Shown here piece after piece: positions 1-11,239 of a DNA stretch of 64,000 bases. The notes under the pieces were generated by a model that worked only from the letters and a program-made list of their open reading frames with translations, was not told where the DNA came from and did no database searches. The position numbers were made by a program, and so were the translations under genes. Each line of letters begins with the position of its first letter. Within the stretch, counting starts at the first letter, position 1. Origin of the DNA: Rahnella rivi (GTDB lineage: Bacteria > Pseudomonadota > Gammaproteobacteria > Enterobacterales > Enterobacteriaceae); contig NZ_JAFMOX010000053.1 of assembly GCF_019049655.1 (NCBI RefSeq), forward strand, positions 94,898 to 158,897. Reading direction: 5' to 3'.

Positions 1-1512
1 GTCGGTGAGTATTACGAGGTAGAGGAGAAGAAAGAAACAGTATTCATCTACCAAGACCAACTCGGCGGCGAGCCAGTTAGTTACTTCAAGCGTGATATTG
101 CTGATGTGATTGATGAGTTGGCAGAGTCTGGGATGGTGAAGGTCGGCGAGCGCAAAGTTAAGCGCTGCCGTGTATACAAGACGATCCTCACCTTCTCATC
201 AATCCTGAAGTCTCGTGAACTCATCGCCGGTGAGCATCTACCCATCGTTCCAGCATATGGCGAGTGGGGATTTGCAGGTGACAAAGAAGTCTATGAGGGC
301 GTTGTGCGCCTGACTAAAGACGGTCAGCGTCTGCGCAACATGATCATGAGCTTCAACGCCGACATCGTAGCCCGCACTCCGAAGAAGAAACCCGTTTACT
401 TCCCTGAGCAAATCGCAGGCTATGAGTTCATGTACGGCGGCGATGATGATTACCCGTATTACCTTCAGAACATGAAGGATGAGAACGGCAATGACCTGCC
501 TATCGGTCCCATGACGTACATGGACAACCCGGAGGTACCACAAGCCAACGCCTACATGCTGGAAGCAGCGACAAACGCTGTGAAAGAAGTATCGCAACTC
601 GGCGTTGATTCGGATGCCGCCAATGGTCAGGTTGCATTCGACACTGTTAACCAGTTGAACATGCGCGCCGACCTATCGACATATGTGTTTCAGGACAACC
701 TGGCTACAGCAATGCGTCGTGACGGTGAGATTTACGCCTCAATGGTGAACGATATCTACGACGTTCCACGCAAGGTCATGATCACCCTTCCAGACGGTAC
801 CGATAAAGACGTTGAGCTCATGTCTCAGGTCATCGACTACCAGACGGGTGAGGCAGTCGTGCTGAACGATGTGCGTGGTCGCTATGAGACGTACACAGAT
901 GTAGGTCCATCCTTCCAGTCAATGAAGAGCCAGAACCGAGCAGAGATTCTCGAATTGCTCAGTAAGGTTCCTCAAGGTACCCCAGAGTTCCAGATGCTCA
1001 TGCTTCAGTACTTCACTCTGCTTGACGGCAAGGGTGTTGAGCTCATGCGCGAGTATGCCAATAAGCAACTGGTCACGATGGGGCTCAAGAAACCTGAAAC
1101 TCCTGAAGAGATTCAGATGGTTCAGGAAGCGCAGCAACAAGGACAAGAGCCGAGCCCGGAAATGGTTCAGGCACAGGGCGTCCTGATGCAAGGTCAGGCA
1201 GAAATCCAGAAAGCTCAGAATGAACAAACCAGAATCCAGGTGGACGCATTCAAAGCTCAGACCGATGCGCAGGTTGCAGCCGCCAAAGTGGTGGAGATCC
1301 TCGCATCAGCAGATAGCACCAAGAAACAAGATGTAATGTCCGCGCTTAAATTGCTCGGAGAATTCCAGAATAAGCAGGGCGACGCAGCCCGAGCTGACGC
1401 TGAGCTTGTCCTTAAGGGGCAAGAACAATTCCATTCAACACGCATGGACTTAACCAAGCTCATGCAGCAAGCCAATCAACCCTCCGGCGGAGTAGCCGAG
1501 ATTCCTCAATAA
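1..1512 (+). CDS. P22-like portal protein gp1 (5' end outside window)
   Basis: The frame is open from the first base, so this is the C-terminal 503 residues of a larger protein; P22 gp1 is about 725 residues, so roughly the first 220 are missing. Portal proteins form the dodecameric ring at one capsid vertex through which DNA is packaged and ejected. The family call rests on position directly before a scaffold-coat pair in exact P22 order and on the overall character of the sequence. Residues near the end form a Gln/Ala-rich, long-helix region, matching the helical barrel at the C-terminus of P22 portal. The stop lies 13 bases before the scaffold start, with an AG-rich Shine-Dalgarno between them. 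Confidence 0.88.
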   Translation, partial: VGEYYEVEEKKETVFIYQDQLGGEPVSYFKRDIADVIDELAESGMVKVGERKVKRCRVYKTILTFSSILKSRELIAGEHLPIVPAYGEWGFAGDKEVYEGVVRLTKDGQRLRNMIMSFNADIVARTPKKKPVYFPEQIAGYEFMYGGDDDYPYYLQNMKDENGNDLPIGPMTYMDNPEVPQANAYMLEAATNAVKEVSQLGVDSDAANGQVAFDTVNQLNMRADLSTYVFQDNLATAMRRDGEIYASMVNDIYDVPRKVMITLPDGTDKDVELMSQVIDYQTGEAVVLNDVRGRYETYTDVGPSFQSMKSQNRAEILELLSKVPQGTPEFQMLMLQYFTLLDGKGVELMREYANKQLVTMGLKKPETPEEIQMVQEAQQQGQEPSPEMVQAQGVLMQGQAEIQKAQNEQTRIQVDAFKAQTDAQVAAAKVVEILASADSTKKQDVMSALKLLGEFQNKQGDAARADAELVLKGQEQFHSTRMDLTKLMQQANQPSGGVAEIPQ

Positions 1513-1525
1513 GAGAGAGATAAAC

Positions 1526-2437
1526 ATGTCAGACACCAACGAAATTCAGGCTACTGAAGAACAACTCCTGTCCGGCGATCATGCGGCGGCATCCGCAGAT
1601 GGCTCAGATGTCGGTAATGCCAACGACAACGCAGGTCAAGATGATGGCTTCGATATTGTCCTGAGTGACGATGAGAGCAAAGAACGACAAGACCCGGCAA
1701 CGAACAAGAAATTCGCAGCACAACGTCTGGAACGCAAGCGTCAACGCGAGCTTGAGCAGCAGATGGAGGCGGTAAAACGTGGTGAATTGCCGGAGAACCT
1801 TCGGGTTACTCCTGACTTACCAAAGCAACCTGATGTGAATGACTTCATGTCAGATGACGCCCTGGCTAAGTACGACTATGACCAATCAAAAGCACTTGCC
1901 GCATTCAATGCCGCTAACAGCGATTGGCAACTGAAGGCGATGGACGCTCGTAGTAATGGCGTAGCCGAGCAGGGTCGCAAGATTCAGGAGTACACCCAGC
2001 AATCAACGCAGTACGCCGAGGCAGCCCGTAAACACTACGACGCAGCAGAGAAGCTCAATATCCCTGACTATCAGGCAAAAGAAGACGCGTTCATGAATCT
2101 GGTTCCACCGCAGGTGGCCGCCGACATCATGATGCTATTCCCTGAAAAATCTGCAGCGCTCGCTTATCACCTGGGCTCCAACCCAGAGAAAACACGCCAG
2201 ATTCTGGCAATGAACGGGCAGCAAGCGCTGATTGAACTAACTCGGTTATCAGAACGTTTAACTCTCAAACCCCGCGGTAAACAACTCTCCGGCGCACCCG
2301 CCGTAGACGAGCCTATTCAAGGTTCTGTCACGGCAGCAAATATCGCATCTCTCCAGAAAAAAATGGACGAAGCATCAAGCAAGGGTGACGTCGAGCTTTA
2401 CCGCAAGATTAAAAATCAGCTTAAAGGAATCCGCTAA
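1526..2437 (+). CDS. P22-like scaffolding protein gp8
   Basis: This 303-residue protein has the same length as P22 gp8. It is strongly acidic and disordered in the first 60 residues, then charged and helical, and ends with a short basic helix ([20 protein letters not shown] region) like the coat-binding helix-turn-helix of P22 scaffold. Scaffold guides coat subunits into a procapsid and then leaves intact. The start follows AAGAGAGAGATAAAC, a good ribosome site, and the stop overlaps the coat ATG by one base (TAATG), implying translational coupling. Identity is inferred from length, architecture and gene order. Confidence 0.88.
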   Translation: MSDTNEIQATEEQLLSGDHAAASADGSDVGNANDNAGQDDGFDIVLSDDESKERQDPATNKKFAAQRLERKRQRELEQQMEAVKRGELPENLRVTPDLPKQPDVNDFMSDDALAKYDYDQSKALAAFNAANSDWQLKAMDARSNGVAEQGRKIQEYTQQSTQYAEAARKHYDAAEKLNIPDYQAKEDAFMNLVPPQVAADIMMLFPEKSAALAYHLGSNPEKTRQILAMNGQQALIELTRLSERLTLKPRGKQLSGAPAVDEPIQGSVTAANIASLQKKMDEASSKGDVELYRKIKNQLKGIR

Positions 2438-3726
2438 TGGCTCTTAACGAAGGTCAAATGGTAACTCTGGCTATCGATGAAGTTATCGAAACCATTACCA
2501 GTCTCACCCCTATGGCTCAAAAGGCCAGTAAGTACACTCCACCGCCATCACAAATGCAGCGCTCCAGCAACACCATCTGGATGCCTGTAGAGCAGGAATC
2601 ACCAACTCAGGAAGGTTGGGATTTGACTGGCAAGTCAACCGGCCTGCTGGAATTGAACGTACCGGTTAGCCTCGGCGAACCAGACAACGACTTCTTCCAA
2701 CTGCGCGCCGATGACCTGCGTGATGAAACATCATACCGCCGTCGAATCAACGCAGCTGCCAAAAAACTGGCAAGCAACTGTGAAGTTAAAGTCGCCAATC
2801 TGGCTGCCGAGATGGGTTCACTGGTTGTCACCAGTAATGACCCTATCGGTACTACTGCAGGTTCCGGATGGGACTTCGTAGCAGACGCTGAAGAAATCAT
2901 GTTCTCCCGCGAACTGAACCGTGACTCCGGTCTGTCTTACTTCTTCAACCCGAAGGACTACAAGGCTGCCGGCCATGACCTGATCAACCGAGACATGTTC
3001 GGTCGCATCCCTGAAGACGCGTACAAAAACGGCACAATTCAACGCCAAGTTGCAGGCTTTGATGATGTTCTGCGCTCTCCAAAGCTTCCAGTGCTGCCAG
3101 CCTCCACCGCTACCGGACTGACAGTAAACGGTGCTCAGAAATTCCAGCCTGTAGCGTGGGATTTGGATGCTGATGGTAACAAACGCAACGTCGACAACCG
3201 CCTGGCGACAGTAACTCTGTCAGCTACTACCGGTCTGAAGCGTGGAGATAAAATCAGCTTCACCGGCGTTAAGTTCTTGTCTCAGATGGCTAAGAACGTG
3301 CTGACCAATGATGCGACATTCTCTGTTGTTCGTGTCATTGATGGCACTCATGTCGAAATCACTCCTAAGCCAATCGCACTGGATGACACCGCGCTCTCTC
3401 CTGAGCAGCGTGCGTACGCCAACGTCAACACCTCGCTGGCAAATACCATGGCGGTAAATCTGCTAAACAAAGTCACGGCGCGTACCAACGTGTTCTGGGC
3501 TGATGACGCAATCCGTATCGTGAGCCAGCCTATCCCGGCTAACCACGAGTTGTTCTCAGGCATGAAGACCAAGGCGTTCTCCATCCCCGAAGTTGGCCTG
3601 AACGGTATCTTCGCCACACAGGGTGACATCAGCACGCTGTCTGGCCTGTGCCGTATCGCGGTTTGGTACGGGGTCAACGCAACGCGCCCTGAGTCAATCG
3701 GCGTAGGTCTTGCTGACCAGGCTTAA
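2437..3726 (+). CDS. P22-like major coat protein gp5
   Basis: The protein has 429 residues against 430 in P22 and starts [20 protein letters not shown], the P22 coat N-terminus in all but detail. It builds the T=7 icosahedral shell with an HK97 fold plus an inserted I-domain; the Thr/Val-rich segment around residues 220-340 fits that domain. It sits between scaffold and the tail-accessory genes, as in P22. A strong intrinsic-terminator hairpin lies 16 bases after its stop, which would limit downstream expression unless antitermination operates. Confidence 0.94.
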   Translation: MALNEGQMVTLAIDEVIETITSLTPMAQKASKYTPPPSQMQRSSNTIWMPVEQESPTQEGWDLTGKSTGLLELNVPVSLGEPDNDFFQLRADDLRDETSYRRRINAAAKKLASNCEVKVANLAAEMGSLVVTSNDPIGTTAGSGWDFVADAEEIMFSRELNRDSGLSYFFNPKDYKAAGHDLINRDMFGRIPEDAYKNGTIQRQVAGFDDVLRSPKLPVLPASTATGLTVNGAQKFQPVAWDLDADGNKRNVDNRLATVTLSATTGLKRGDKISFTGVKFLSQMAKNVLTNDATFSVVRVIDGTHVEITPKPIALDDTALSPEQRAYANVNTSLANTMAVNLLNKVTARTNVFWADDAIRIVSQPIPANHELFSGMKTKAFSIPEVGLNGIFATQGDISTLSGLCRIAVWYGVNATRPESIGVGLADQA

Positions 3727-3741
3727 TCATCAGTAATCAAT

Positions 3742-3768
3742 AGGGGCGAAAGCCCCTTTCTTTTTTTG
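3742..3768 (+). terminator. Intrinsic terminator after the coat gene
   Basis: AGGGGC-GAAA-GCCCCT stem with a GNRA-type tetraloop is followed by TTCTTTTTTT. It stands between the coat gene and the next late gene, so read-through (Q-dependent antitermination in lambdoid phages) is presumably required for tail genes. Confidence 0.8.
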
Positions 3769-3777
3769 GAGAAGAAC

Positions 3778-4006
<229 letters not shown>

Positions 4007-4029
<23 letters not shown>

Positions 4030-4513
4030 TTTGGTTAATGCGGCCTTACGAAAACTCGGTATTGCATCCAACGCAACGCTGACTGATGTAGAGCCGCAAT
4101 CAACCGAAGATGCAGTAAACGACCTCGAAATGATGATGGCTGAATGGTACGAGGATGGGAAAGGTATTGATGTCGGGTATCTATTCTCAGCTGATGATGT
4201 TGCTGCTGACCCCGGTGATGATCACGGCCTGAAAACTGGATACATCAGCGCGGTATTCCACAATCTTGCCACTCGCATTGCTCCAGATTACGCAGTTGAA
4301 GCCTCTTCAAAAGTAGTGATGACAGCCAGATACGGCAAAGAGATGCTCGTCAAATCCAGTGCTGCTTCTAAAGCGAAAAAGGCCAAGTGCAAGGCCGGTT
4401 ACCCAGACCGCATGCCAATTGGCTCTGGCAACCGACTTCTTACGCTGAACTGCTTTAACTACTTCCATCGTAGGGATGAAGACAATGCCGACGACACAAC
4501 TCCCGCTGAGTAA
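4007..4513 (+). CDS. P22-like tail accessory factor gp4 (head-completion hub)
   Basis: A 168-residue protein (P22 gp4: 166) beginning [20 protein letters not shown], the characteristic gp4 N-terminus. In P22 twelve copies bind below the portal ring, close the DNA-filled head and offer the docking surface for the tailspike; a muramidase activity has also been reported for P22 gp4. The start is inside the end of the preceding small gene, and its own end overlaps the gp10 start by 29 bases, so this block is translationally compact. The Ala/Lys-rich stretch near residue 120 precedes the C-terminal arm. Confidence 0.9.
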
Positions 4514-6278
4514 AGGCCTCGGCAAAGACTTCCGCAACGCCGACTATGTAGACCTGCTGCCGGTGAATATGCTGGCAACGCCGAAAGAAGTGCTCAACGC
4601 ATCTGGTTATCTTCGCTCTTACCCTGGCATCCAGAAACAATATGACGTTGCCGGAGTATCACGCGGCGCTGATTTCAACACAGCGCAAAACGCTGTGTAT
4701 CGCGTTCTGGGAGGCAAGCTCTACAAGGCTAACTCTCAGGTGGGTGACGTGTCAGGAAGCGGCAGGGTGAGCATGGCATGCAGCTACACAAGCCAAGCCG
4801 TGGCAGCATCCGGTGCAATGACGCTTTATCGGTATGACGGCACAGTGAAAACGCTGGCTAACTGGCCTGAGCAGATCATCACTCAGGAAGGCTACACGCG
4901 CACCGTAAAAGAGTGGTCGCACGCTACTGGCAACACTGACTTCATCTCGTTTGTCGCAGCGGATTTGGACGGCAGTATCACGCTGACTATCACGCCAAAG
5001 ACAGCCAGCGGCGTTCTGGGCTCACCATTCATCATTGCAGAGGTTCAGTGGGGGCTTCAGCTGTCACAGGCCAAGCCAGCTACCGATACGCCATACATTA
5101 CCGCGCTAATAGTGAAGGGCAGCAAGGCAAAAGGCAGCAAGATAACCATCGAATACACCTTCAACCCAAACCTGCCAACCGGCGCGACGGATGCCGACAA
5201 GGTAGACATCAGCCTGTTTAAAGCAGTGCAGGTTGTGCCAGAGGTTGCGGTCGATTATGCGCAGTATGATATCGGCGTGGTTCGCGACATCTGTCGGGCG
5301 CGCGGGCGTTATGTTTGGGTAAAAGATGGCACAGATACGTTCGGCATTACTGACCTGTCAGACGAGTCACACCCAGATCAGTACAGCCCATTCTATCGCG
5401 CAGAGTCTCAGCCAGACGGAATTCAGGCCGTGGATGTATGGCGTGACTTCGTGGTGTGCTTCGGAACCTCGACGATTGAGTATTTCTCCCTCACCGGCGC
5501 GACGTCTGTTGGTGCTGCATTGTACGTTGCTCAACCCTCTCTGATGGTCAGCAAAGGGATTGCCGGGACATACTGCAAAACAGCCTTCGCTGATACGTTC
5601 GCTTTCATTTCTCACCAGGCTACCGGCGCGCCATCAATCTACGTAATCAGCCAAGGCCAAGTATCAGGCATTGCGACTGCTACGATAGAGAAGATTCTGC
5701 GCGGCTACTCTTCATCCGAGTTGGCGACGGCGGTAATGGAAAGCACCCGGTTCGACTCTCACGAGTTGCTCATCATCCACCTGCCAAATCACGTGCTTTG
5801 CTATGACGCAGCGGCGGCACAGAACGGCGCCCAATGGGCGATCCTTAAAACCGGCCTGGGTGATGATGTCTATCGAGGCATCGACTTCATGTATGAGGGA
5901 AATCAGATAACCTTGGCCGACAAAGGCCAGCCAGTAACCGGCTATCTGAAGTTCGATATCTCTTCTCAATACGATGCTCAGCAAGAGCACCTACTCTACA
6001 CGCCAATGTTCAAGGCCAATAACGGAAGGGTGTTTGACTTCGAACTTGAAGCCTCAACCGGAGTGTCGCAGTTTGCAGAACGACTGTTCATCTCCGCTAC
6101 TGCTGACGGCATCAACTACGGAAGGGAGCAGATGATTAGTGCCAATGCTCCATTCGCTTACGACAAGCGCGTGCTGTGGCGGCGCATAGGTCGCATTAGG
6201 AAGAACATTGGATTCAAGGTGCGCATCATCACCAGCTCGCCGGTGACACTGTCTGACTGTTCAGTGAGGGTCGAATAA
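4485..6278 (+). CDS. P22-like tail hub protein gp10, with an inserted domain
   Basis: A 597-residue homologue of P22 gp10 (about 472 residues). The N-terminus ([20 protein letters not shown], then [14 protein letters not shown]) and the C-terminal two thirds follow the P22 protein, which forms the hexameric hub between gp4 and the needle. The extra length is best explained by a segment near residues 130-250, rich in Thr/Ile/Val and ending in KAVQVVPEV, that looks like a separate beta domain. I chose the ATG at 4485 because it begins the family N-terminus; an in-frame ATG nine bases upstream gives a less typical start. The stop overlaps the needle start (TAATG). Confidence 0.88.
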   Translation: MPTTQLPLSKGLGKDFRNADYVDLLPVNMLATPKEVLNASGYLRSYPGIQKQYDVAGVSRGADFNTAQNAVYRVLGGKLYKANSQVGDVSGSGRVSMACSYTSQAVAASGAMTLYRYDGTVKTLANWPEQIITQEGYTRTVKEWSHATGNTDFISFVAADLDGSITLTITPKTASGVLGSPFIIAEVQWGLQLSQAKPATDTPYITALIVKGSKAKGSKITIEYTFNPNLPTGATDADKVDISLFKAVQVVPEVAVDYAQYDIGVVRDICRARGRYVWVKDGTDTFGITDLSDESHPDQYSPFYRAESQPDGIQAVDVWRDFVVCFGTSTIEYFSLTGATSVGAALYVAQPSLMVSKGIAGTYCKTAFADTFAFISHQATGAPSIYVISQGQVSGIATATIEKILRGYSSSELATAVMESTRFDSHELLIIHLPNHVLCYDAAAAQNGAQWAILKTGLGDDVYRGIDFMYEGNQITLADKGQPVTGYLKFDISSQYDAQQEHLLYTPMFKANNGRVFDFELEASTGVSQFAERLFISATADGINYGREQMISANAPFAYDKRVLWRRIGRIRKNIGFKVRIITSSPVTLSDCSVRVE

Positions 6279-7084
6279 TGGCTAATCCTGACCTCAATGA
6301 ACCAGTAGTTGTTCAGGCGACGCGAATTGACGCCACGTTACTCCCCGCAGGATTCTCACAGCCTTATCAGTTGTACGTCATCCAGCAAGGCACTGACTTT
6401 GGTGCGGTTACTAACAAGGCCAATGAAGCCGGCAGCGGCGCATACGATGCCCAGGTGAAGAACGAAGAGCAGGACGTGGTTCTGGCCGATCACGAAGATA
6501 GACTCGACACCGCCGAAGCAACGCTCATCAACCACGAGGAGCGTATTACAGCGGCGGAGGCGACACTGGTTGATCACGAAGAGCGAATCACCGCTGCAGA
6601 AGCTGAACTGGTTGATCACGAGAGCAGAATCACCACATTAGAGGGGGAAGTTGACACGCTTCAGACCGATGTGGCCGCTCAAGGTGTACGCCTTACAGCA
6701 GCTGAAGGTGATATCGACACTCTTCAAACCAACTCAATATCCAGTGCAGTAAGCACAGACCAAAATGTGCAGGCTGCCGGTGGTTCACTCCTTATCGGCT
6801 CAGTTGGCACACCAACAACAGACAAGTTGCAGGTAACTGGCTCTTCTAACGTCAGTGTCTCCTACAAGGTTGCCGGACTGCAGGTGGTGGGCACTCGTCA
6901 AACTGGCTGGACTGCTGCGACCGGCACTGCATTGCTCGGAGCATTCAATGCCAACCAAGCATATACGGTTAGCGCAGCCTATACACAAGCCGAGATTCAA
7001 GCGATTGCAGCCGGACTTGTACAGGTAAGGCAAAGAAACAAAGCTCTCGAAGACTTACTGAGAACTCACGGCCTCATGAACTAA
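6278..7084 (+). CDS. P22-like tail needle gp26
   Basis: A 268-residue protein (P22 gp26: 233). Residues 1-30 (LNEPVVVQATRIDATLLPAG) form the conserved tip that plugs the hub. Residues about 60-140 hold near-identical heptad-type repeats (DHEERITAAEATLV and variants), a trimeric coiled coil. The C-terminal 110 residues form a non-coil domain (TGWTAATGTA) followed by a final helix, unlike the short inverted coil of P22 and closer to the knobbed needles of some P22 relatives. The needle seals the virion and pierces the outer membrane. Repeat number in the coil sets its length and could vary by recombination. Confidence 0.9.
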   Translation: MANPDLNEPVVVQATRIDATLLPAGFSQPYQLYVIQQGTDFGAVTNKANEAGSGAYDAQVKNEEQDVVLADHEDRLDTAEATLINHEERITAAEATLVDHEERITAAEAELVDHESRITTLEGEVDTLQTDVAAQGVRLTAAEGDIDTLQTNSISSAVSTDQNVQAAGGSLLIGSVGTPTTDKLQVTGSSNVSVSYKVAGLQVVGTRQTGWTAATGTALLGAFNANQAYTVSAAYTQAEIQAIAAGLVQVRQRNKALEDLLRTHGLMN

Positions 7085-7092
7085 GGATTCCC

Positions 7093-7485
7093 ATGCTCAC
7101 ACAAATTGATGCTCTCACCGGGCAGGAATTAATGCGCCTGTGGGGCGTGGAATCATGGGAAGACCCCGGAGCTGAGTACGTAAAATGGAATGACTCGGGC
7201 GTATTTGCTTTGGTTCAACAGGATGGATTCGTTGATGTCCACATTGCCATGGACAAAGAACACAGAAAGCATTGCAGGGAAGCAGGATCGGAACTGCTGG
7301 GTGAGATAGGTCACCTAAAGCTTCGTCTCGTCATCCTTCCTGACCGGCCTGCAGTGTGCAACTTTGCGCACAGGATGGGGTTTCGTAACAGAACCACGCA
7401 AAAACTGATGACTAAAGACGGGAGCTACGGCTCCTTTTTTATTATGTGGCGAGAGCCAGGAGAATTTCATGGGCGGAGCAATTAG
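7093..7485 (+). CDS. gp14-like late protein with GNAT-like pattern
   Basis: A 130-residue protein in the position of P22 gene 14, between needle and gp7. P22 gp14 belongs to a family of uncertain function linked to head or ejection-protein assembly. The sequence shows an acetyltransferase-like pattern: a beta-strand, a helix (HRKHCREAGSELLGEIG), then LKLRLVILPDRPAVCNFAHR and MGFRNR, matching the late GNAT motif in which an Asn/Gly-Phe segment ends the core. No catalytic claim can be made. Its last 17 codons overlap gp7, and an intrinsic-terminator-like hairpin lies inside its coding end. Confidence 0.7.
   Translation: MLTQIDALTGQELMRLWGVESWEDPGAEYVKWNDSGVFALVQQDGFVDVHIAMDKEHRKHCREAGSELLGEIGHLKLRLVILPDRPAVCNFAHRMGFRNRTTQKLMTKDGSYGSFFIMWREPGEFHGRSN
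7421..7440 (+). terminator. Terminator-like hairpin inside the gp14 coding end
   Basis: GGAGC-TACG-GCTCC followed by six T and ATTATT. It lies within coding sequence, about 30 bases before the gp7 start. It could attenuate unmodified RNA polymerase. Confidence 0.6.
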
Positions 7486-8134
7486 TGGTTCTGGTGCAGC
7501 GGTAAGTAGCATCATCGGCGGCATCGGCGCTCGCAAGGCGGCTAAGCAACAGCAGAATTACCAAGATAAGGCGATGAACCAGCAGCGGCAAGGGTATGAG
7601 AGTGCCACCAGTTGGCTTTCTCCCTATCAGGATGCGGGACAGTCCGGCCTTGCAGGACTTCAAGGTATTGCAGGACAGCCAATCGACCGAAATCAGCTAC
7701 TGACTAACTATTTCAACTCTCAGGAATATCAGCAGCAAGCAAATCAGGCGCGATATCAGCAATTGGCGGGTGCAGAGGCCACTGGCGGTCTTGGCTCAAC
7801 TGCAACCAGCAATGGACTGGCGACGATTGCCCCAACCCTTGGGCAGAACTACCTGACTGACATGACTAATCAACAGCAGAACATGTACTCACAGTTGATG
7901 GGCTTATCAGGTATGGGTGCCGAATCTGCTAATGCCTTGGGCAACTGGGCGTTGAACCAAGGCAACACTATGGCGGGCATGTACCAGCAGAAGGGTCAGA
8001 TTATGGCTGGCAAGGCTGCTCTACCATATCAGGTGGCGGCGAGTGCAAACAGCAGCATGGCGAATGGTGCGGCACAAGATGCTAACTCATTCACTAGCAT
8101 GTTCGGCGGCATGATGGGCGGAGGTTCATTCTAA
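7469..8134 (+). CDS. P22-like ejection (DNA transfer) protein gp7
   Basis: A 221-residue protein (P22 gp7: 229) starting MGGAISGSGAAVSSIIGGIG, a Gly/Ala-rich segment that can enter membranes, followed by Gln/Asn-rich helices and a Gly/Met-rich tail (MFGGMMGGGSF). In P22 gp7, gp20 and gp16 are ejected ahead of DNA and build a channel across the cell envelope. The start overlaps gp14 and follows GCCAGGAGAATTTC, a strong ribosome site; the stop overlaps the gp20 ATG by one base. Confidence 0.88.
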   Translation: MGGAISGSGAAVSSIIGGIGARKAAKQQQNYQDKAMNQQRQGYESATSWLSPYQDAGQSGLAGLQGIAGQPIDRNQLLTNYFNSQEYQQQANQARYQQLAGAEATGGLGSTATSNGLATIAPTLGQNYLTDMTNQQQNMYSQLMGLSGMGAESANALGNWALNQGNTMAGMYQQKGQIMAGKAALPYQVAASANSSMANGAAQDANSFTSMFGGMMGGGSF

Positions 8135-9420
8135 TGGCTCAGCAAGGTGGATTGCAGGGGCTTGGCGCTCCTATTAACTATTACGAAAGCATGGTTCCTG
8201 ATTTCCGCCGTGAGGCTCTAATGGAGACTCAGAACCGACTAGGTCAGCAACAGGTAGCCAGTCAGCAAATGCAGAATCAGCAGGCGCAGATTGAGAATCA
8301 GCGAAAGTCGCAATTCTACGATGCCATCAGTACCGCAACGCCAGACCAGTTGCCCGCTCTTCGCAAACAGTTTCCTGAGTTCGCCCAGAATATTCAGCAG
8401 GAGATCGGGATTCAAGACGCAACTCATGCAGCCTTTGTGAATAAAGCTCTTGGACGCATTCAGGTTGCATATTCAAGTGGTGATCCGCAGCAAGTGCAAG
8501 CAGCCATCCAGAGCGGGGCTCCGGCACTTAGCAGTATTGGGGTTCAGCCAGAGCAAGCAATGCAAATGTTCCAGAGTGATCCCCAGCAATTCGGCGGACT
8601 ACTTAATGCCTCGATGCTATCCACGCTGCCGGTAGATAAGCAGTTCGATGTTCGTAACGACCAGAACAAATTAGCAGAAACTGTGCGAAGCAATCAGGCC
8701 AATGAAGGTCTGACGGCCAGAGGGCAAGATATCACCCTGAGAGGGCAGAATATAAGCGCGCAGAACTCAGCTCTCGACCGGGAGATTAAACGCTCTGAGT
8801 TGCTCGATAAAAACTTGGATCGTCAGATTTCGCGCGAGACAAATGAGGTAAAACTTCAGGATTTACGCCTCAGGCAAGAAGCGGCTAGAGCCACAGCAAC
8901 ACAAGCGAAAGCAGATAAACAAGCCACGGCTCAGGGAGCTGTCGATACTTTCACTACTGCGCTGGATTCTCTAGACACAATCACTAAAAGCCCAGGATTA
9001 ACGAAAGCAGTTGGTATTCGGTCAGCTATCCCCACGATACCAGGAAGTGATGCGGCAAACTTTGAGGCTCAACTCGACACCTTTAAAGCTCAAACCTTCC
9101 TGCCAATGGTTGCTTCATTAAAAGGAATGGGTGCCCTGTCAGATGCAGAGGGTAAGAAACTATCTGATGCGGTAGGGGCATTGAGCCCGAAAATGAGCGA
9201 GGCCGCATTTAGATCATCGGCAGCCAAAATTAAAGACACCCTTGATAGCAAACTCAATACAGTCAAGAAACAGTATAACTATCAAGACCCACCGCGGCCG
9301 CAGGTTTCTCAGCAGTCTCAGCCAGCACAACAACGGGCTCCGGCAGCAGCTGTTCAGGCGCTGCAGGGAAATCCAGCTCTTGCTGAGCAGTTCAGGTCTA
9401 AATATGGCTACTTGCCTTGA
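8134..9420 (+). CDS. P22-like ejection protein gp20
   Basis: A 428-residue protein (P22 gp20: about 471), Gln-rich and mostly helical: residues 30-75 and 170-265 are long charged helices with repeated RGQ units, then a globular helical segment (VDTFTTALDSLDTI to AKIKDTLDSKLN). A Pro/Gln-rich hinge near the C-terminus is followed by a final helix ending KYGYLP. It acts with gp7 and gp16 during DNA injection. Overlap with gp7 and a 10-base gap to gp16 keep the ejection genes as one unit. Confidence 0.86.
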   Translation: MAQQGGLQGLGAPINYYESMVPDFRREALMETQNRLGQQQVASQQMQNQQAQIENQRKSQFYDAISTATPDQLPALRKQFPEFAQNIQQEIGIQDATHAAFVNKALGRIQVAYSSGDPQQVQAAIQSGAPALSSIGVQPEQAMQMFQSDPQQFGGLLNASMLSTLPVDKQFDVRNDQNKLAETVRSNQANEGLTARGQDITLRGQNISAQNSALDREIKRSELLDKNLDRQISRETNEVKLQDLRLRQEAARATATQAKADKQATAQGAVDTFTTALDSLDTITKSPGLTKAVGIRSAIPTIPGSDAANFEAQLDTFKAQTFLPMVASLKGMGALSDAEGKKLSDAVGALSPKMSEAAFRSSAAKIKDTLDSKLNTVKKQYNYQDPPRPQVSQQSQPAQQRAPAAAVQALQGNPALAEQFRSKYGYLP

Positions 9421-9430
9421 GGGGTAACTA

Positions 9431-11239
9431 ATGGCTAATTTCTTTGACCAGTTTGACGAAGGTCAGGCCGTAACGCAGCCACAGCAAGACTCTAACTTTT
9501 TCGACCAGTTTGATGGGGCAGATAAATCTCTGGTCAATGATGAAGGGGTTATAGGTCAGATGGCTCAAGGAGTAACTGAGGCTGGGAAATCAATTGCTCA
9601 GGCCGCAGTAAACACCGCGAATATCATTCCTGAAGTAGGGGATGCCGTCGTTAGCGCCGGTGCGTGGCTTGGTAATAAGCTAGGCATGGGGGATGGTACG
9701 TATACCCCGGCATCTCGATTCCAACTTCCTGAGCAAATGCAGCCACAGACCACTGCTGGTCGGGTGGCTGCCAATGCGCTGCCTTACTTAATCAACCCAG
9801 CAGGAAGGGCGGCATCCGGTGGGGCTAGATTAGCCAATCTTGCGGCAGAGAATGCGGTCGGCGTTCTGGCCGAAAACAGCAACAGTAATGACCCTGAGAA
9901 GTTGGCTACCGATTTAGCGACATCTGCAGCGTTGAGTGGTGTGACTCGTGGATTAACTAATGCGGTGGGCGCCGGATATCGTGCGGCGAAAGGCACTCTG
10001 TCCCCAGAAGCCAAAGCGGCAACAGAATTCGCAGAAGCCAACGACTTGCCGCTAATGACTTCTGACGTAGTTCCACCTGGCACATTTGCTGGCCGCTCTG
10101 CGCAGGCTCTTGGTGAAAAGATACCAATCACCGGAACCGGTGCCCCTCGCCGTGCTCAGCAGAATGCTCGAAGCCAACTGGTTCAGGATTATGCCGAGAA
10201 GTTTGGTGATGTTCAGCCAGATGAGATCGTGCAAAGCCTCCGCCGTCAGACCAATAAGGTCAAACAGGCTGCAGGGAATAGGCTCTCAGATATCCAGAAT
10301 CAAATGTCTTCCGTCGGCGCTGTAACGCCAACAACGGCTTTAACTACGCTGGATACTGAGATTGCTAACCTTTCCAAGCTAGGAAAGGTAGCCGACACGC
10401 AAACCATTTCTAAGTTGCAGGCCTACCGAGATGAATTGGCGGGAGCAGCAGACTTTAATCAGCTTCGCAGTCTGCGTACGCAGTTTAGGCAAGACGTTAA
10501 GGGAGAGCGAGTGGTGTGGCCTACAAGGTCTGAAGCATCAGTGAATAGGGTGTATTCCGCGCTGACAGGTGATTTAGACAATGCCGTTTCAACAAATCTC
10601 GGCGCAGCCACAGCGAACAGATATCGACAAGCCAACGCTGCATATGCAAACGAAGCTCAGATGGTTAACAACACCAGACTGAAGAACGTATTGCAGAAGG
10701 GTGATTTAACGCCAGAGGTGGTTAATAACCTGCTGTTCAGCAAAAAGCCAAGTGAGGTTCGCCAACTCTACGCTTCCCTTGATAGTAAGGGTCGTTCAGC
10801 TGCGAGAACGGCGGTGATCGGGAAGGCTTACGAAAAGTCAGGTGGTAGCCCGGATAAATTCCTCAATGAGGTTAATCGACTCGGATCACAGACGGGGATT
10901 TTGTTTAAGGGTGCCGACCAGCAATACCTGAAGGGTCTGACAAACTACCTTGATTCAACACGCCGTGCTGCGAGAGCTGGAGCAGTAACACCAACCGGGC
11001 AAGAACTCCTTCAGTTTGGTGCTCCAACAGCGGCTGCGGCTGACATTCTCGGTACTGGCGGCGTAGCAACCACGGCTTTTGCTGGATACGGCGGATTGGC
11101 GAGGGCATACGAAAGCCAGCCAGTAAGAACGGCGATGCTGCGACTAGCCAACACGCCTAAAGGTTCATCTGCATTTGAGAAAAACCTTGAGGTTGTAAAC
11201 AGAGCGCTCACGGCAACAGCTCAGGGTGCAAAAGATTAA
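9431..11239 (+). CDS. P22-like ejection protein gp16
   Basis: A 602-residue protein (P22 gp16: 609) with two N-terminal NFFDQFD repeats (residues 3-28), then an Ala/Gly-rich, partly hydrophobic region (residues 45-130), and a long helical C-terminal half. In P22 gp16 inserts into lipid bilayers and is needed for DNA transfer across the cytoplasmic membrane; particles lacking it adsorb but fail to deliver DNA. The start follows TGAGGGGTAACTA. The last three bases overlap a short opposite-strand gene. Confidence 0.88.
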   Translation: MANFFDQFDEGQAVTQPQQDSNFFDQFDGADKSLVNDEGVIGQMAQGVTEAGKSIAQAAVNTANIIPEVGDAVVSAGAWLGNKLGMGDGTYTPASRFQLPEQMQPQTTAGRVAANALPYLINPAGRAASGGARLANLAAENAVGVLAENSNSNDPEKLATDLATSAALSGVTRGLTNAVGAGYRAAKGTLSPEAKAATEFAEANDLPLMTSDVVPPGTFAGRSAQALGEKIPITGTGAPRRAQQNARSQLVQDYAEKFGDVQPDEIVQSLRRQTNKVKQAAGNRLSDIQNQMSSVGAVTPTTALTTLDTEIANLSKLGKVADTQTISKLQAYRDELAGAADFNQLRSLRTQFRQDVKGERVVWPTRSEASVNRVYSALTGDLDNAVSTNLGAATANRYRQANAAYANEAQMVNNTRLKNVLQKGDLTPEVVNNLLFSKKPSEVRQLYASLDSKGRSAARTAVIGKAYEKSGGSPDKFLNEVNRLGSQTGILFKGADQQYLKGLTNYLDSTRRAARAGAVTPTGQELLQFGAPTAAAADILGTGGVATTAFAGYGGLARAYESQPVRTAMLRLANTPKGSSAFEKNLEVVNRALTATAQGAKD

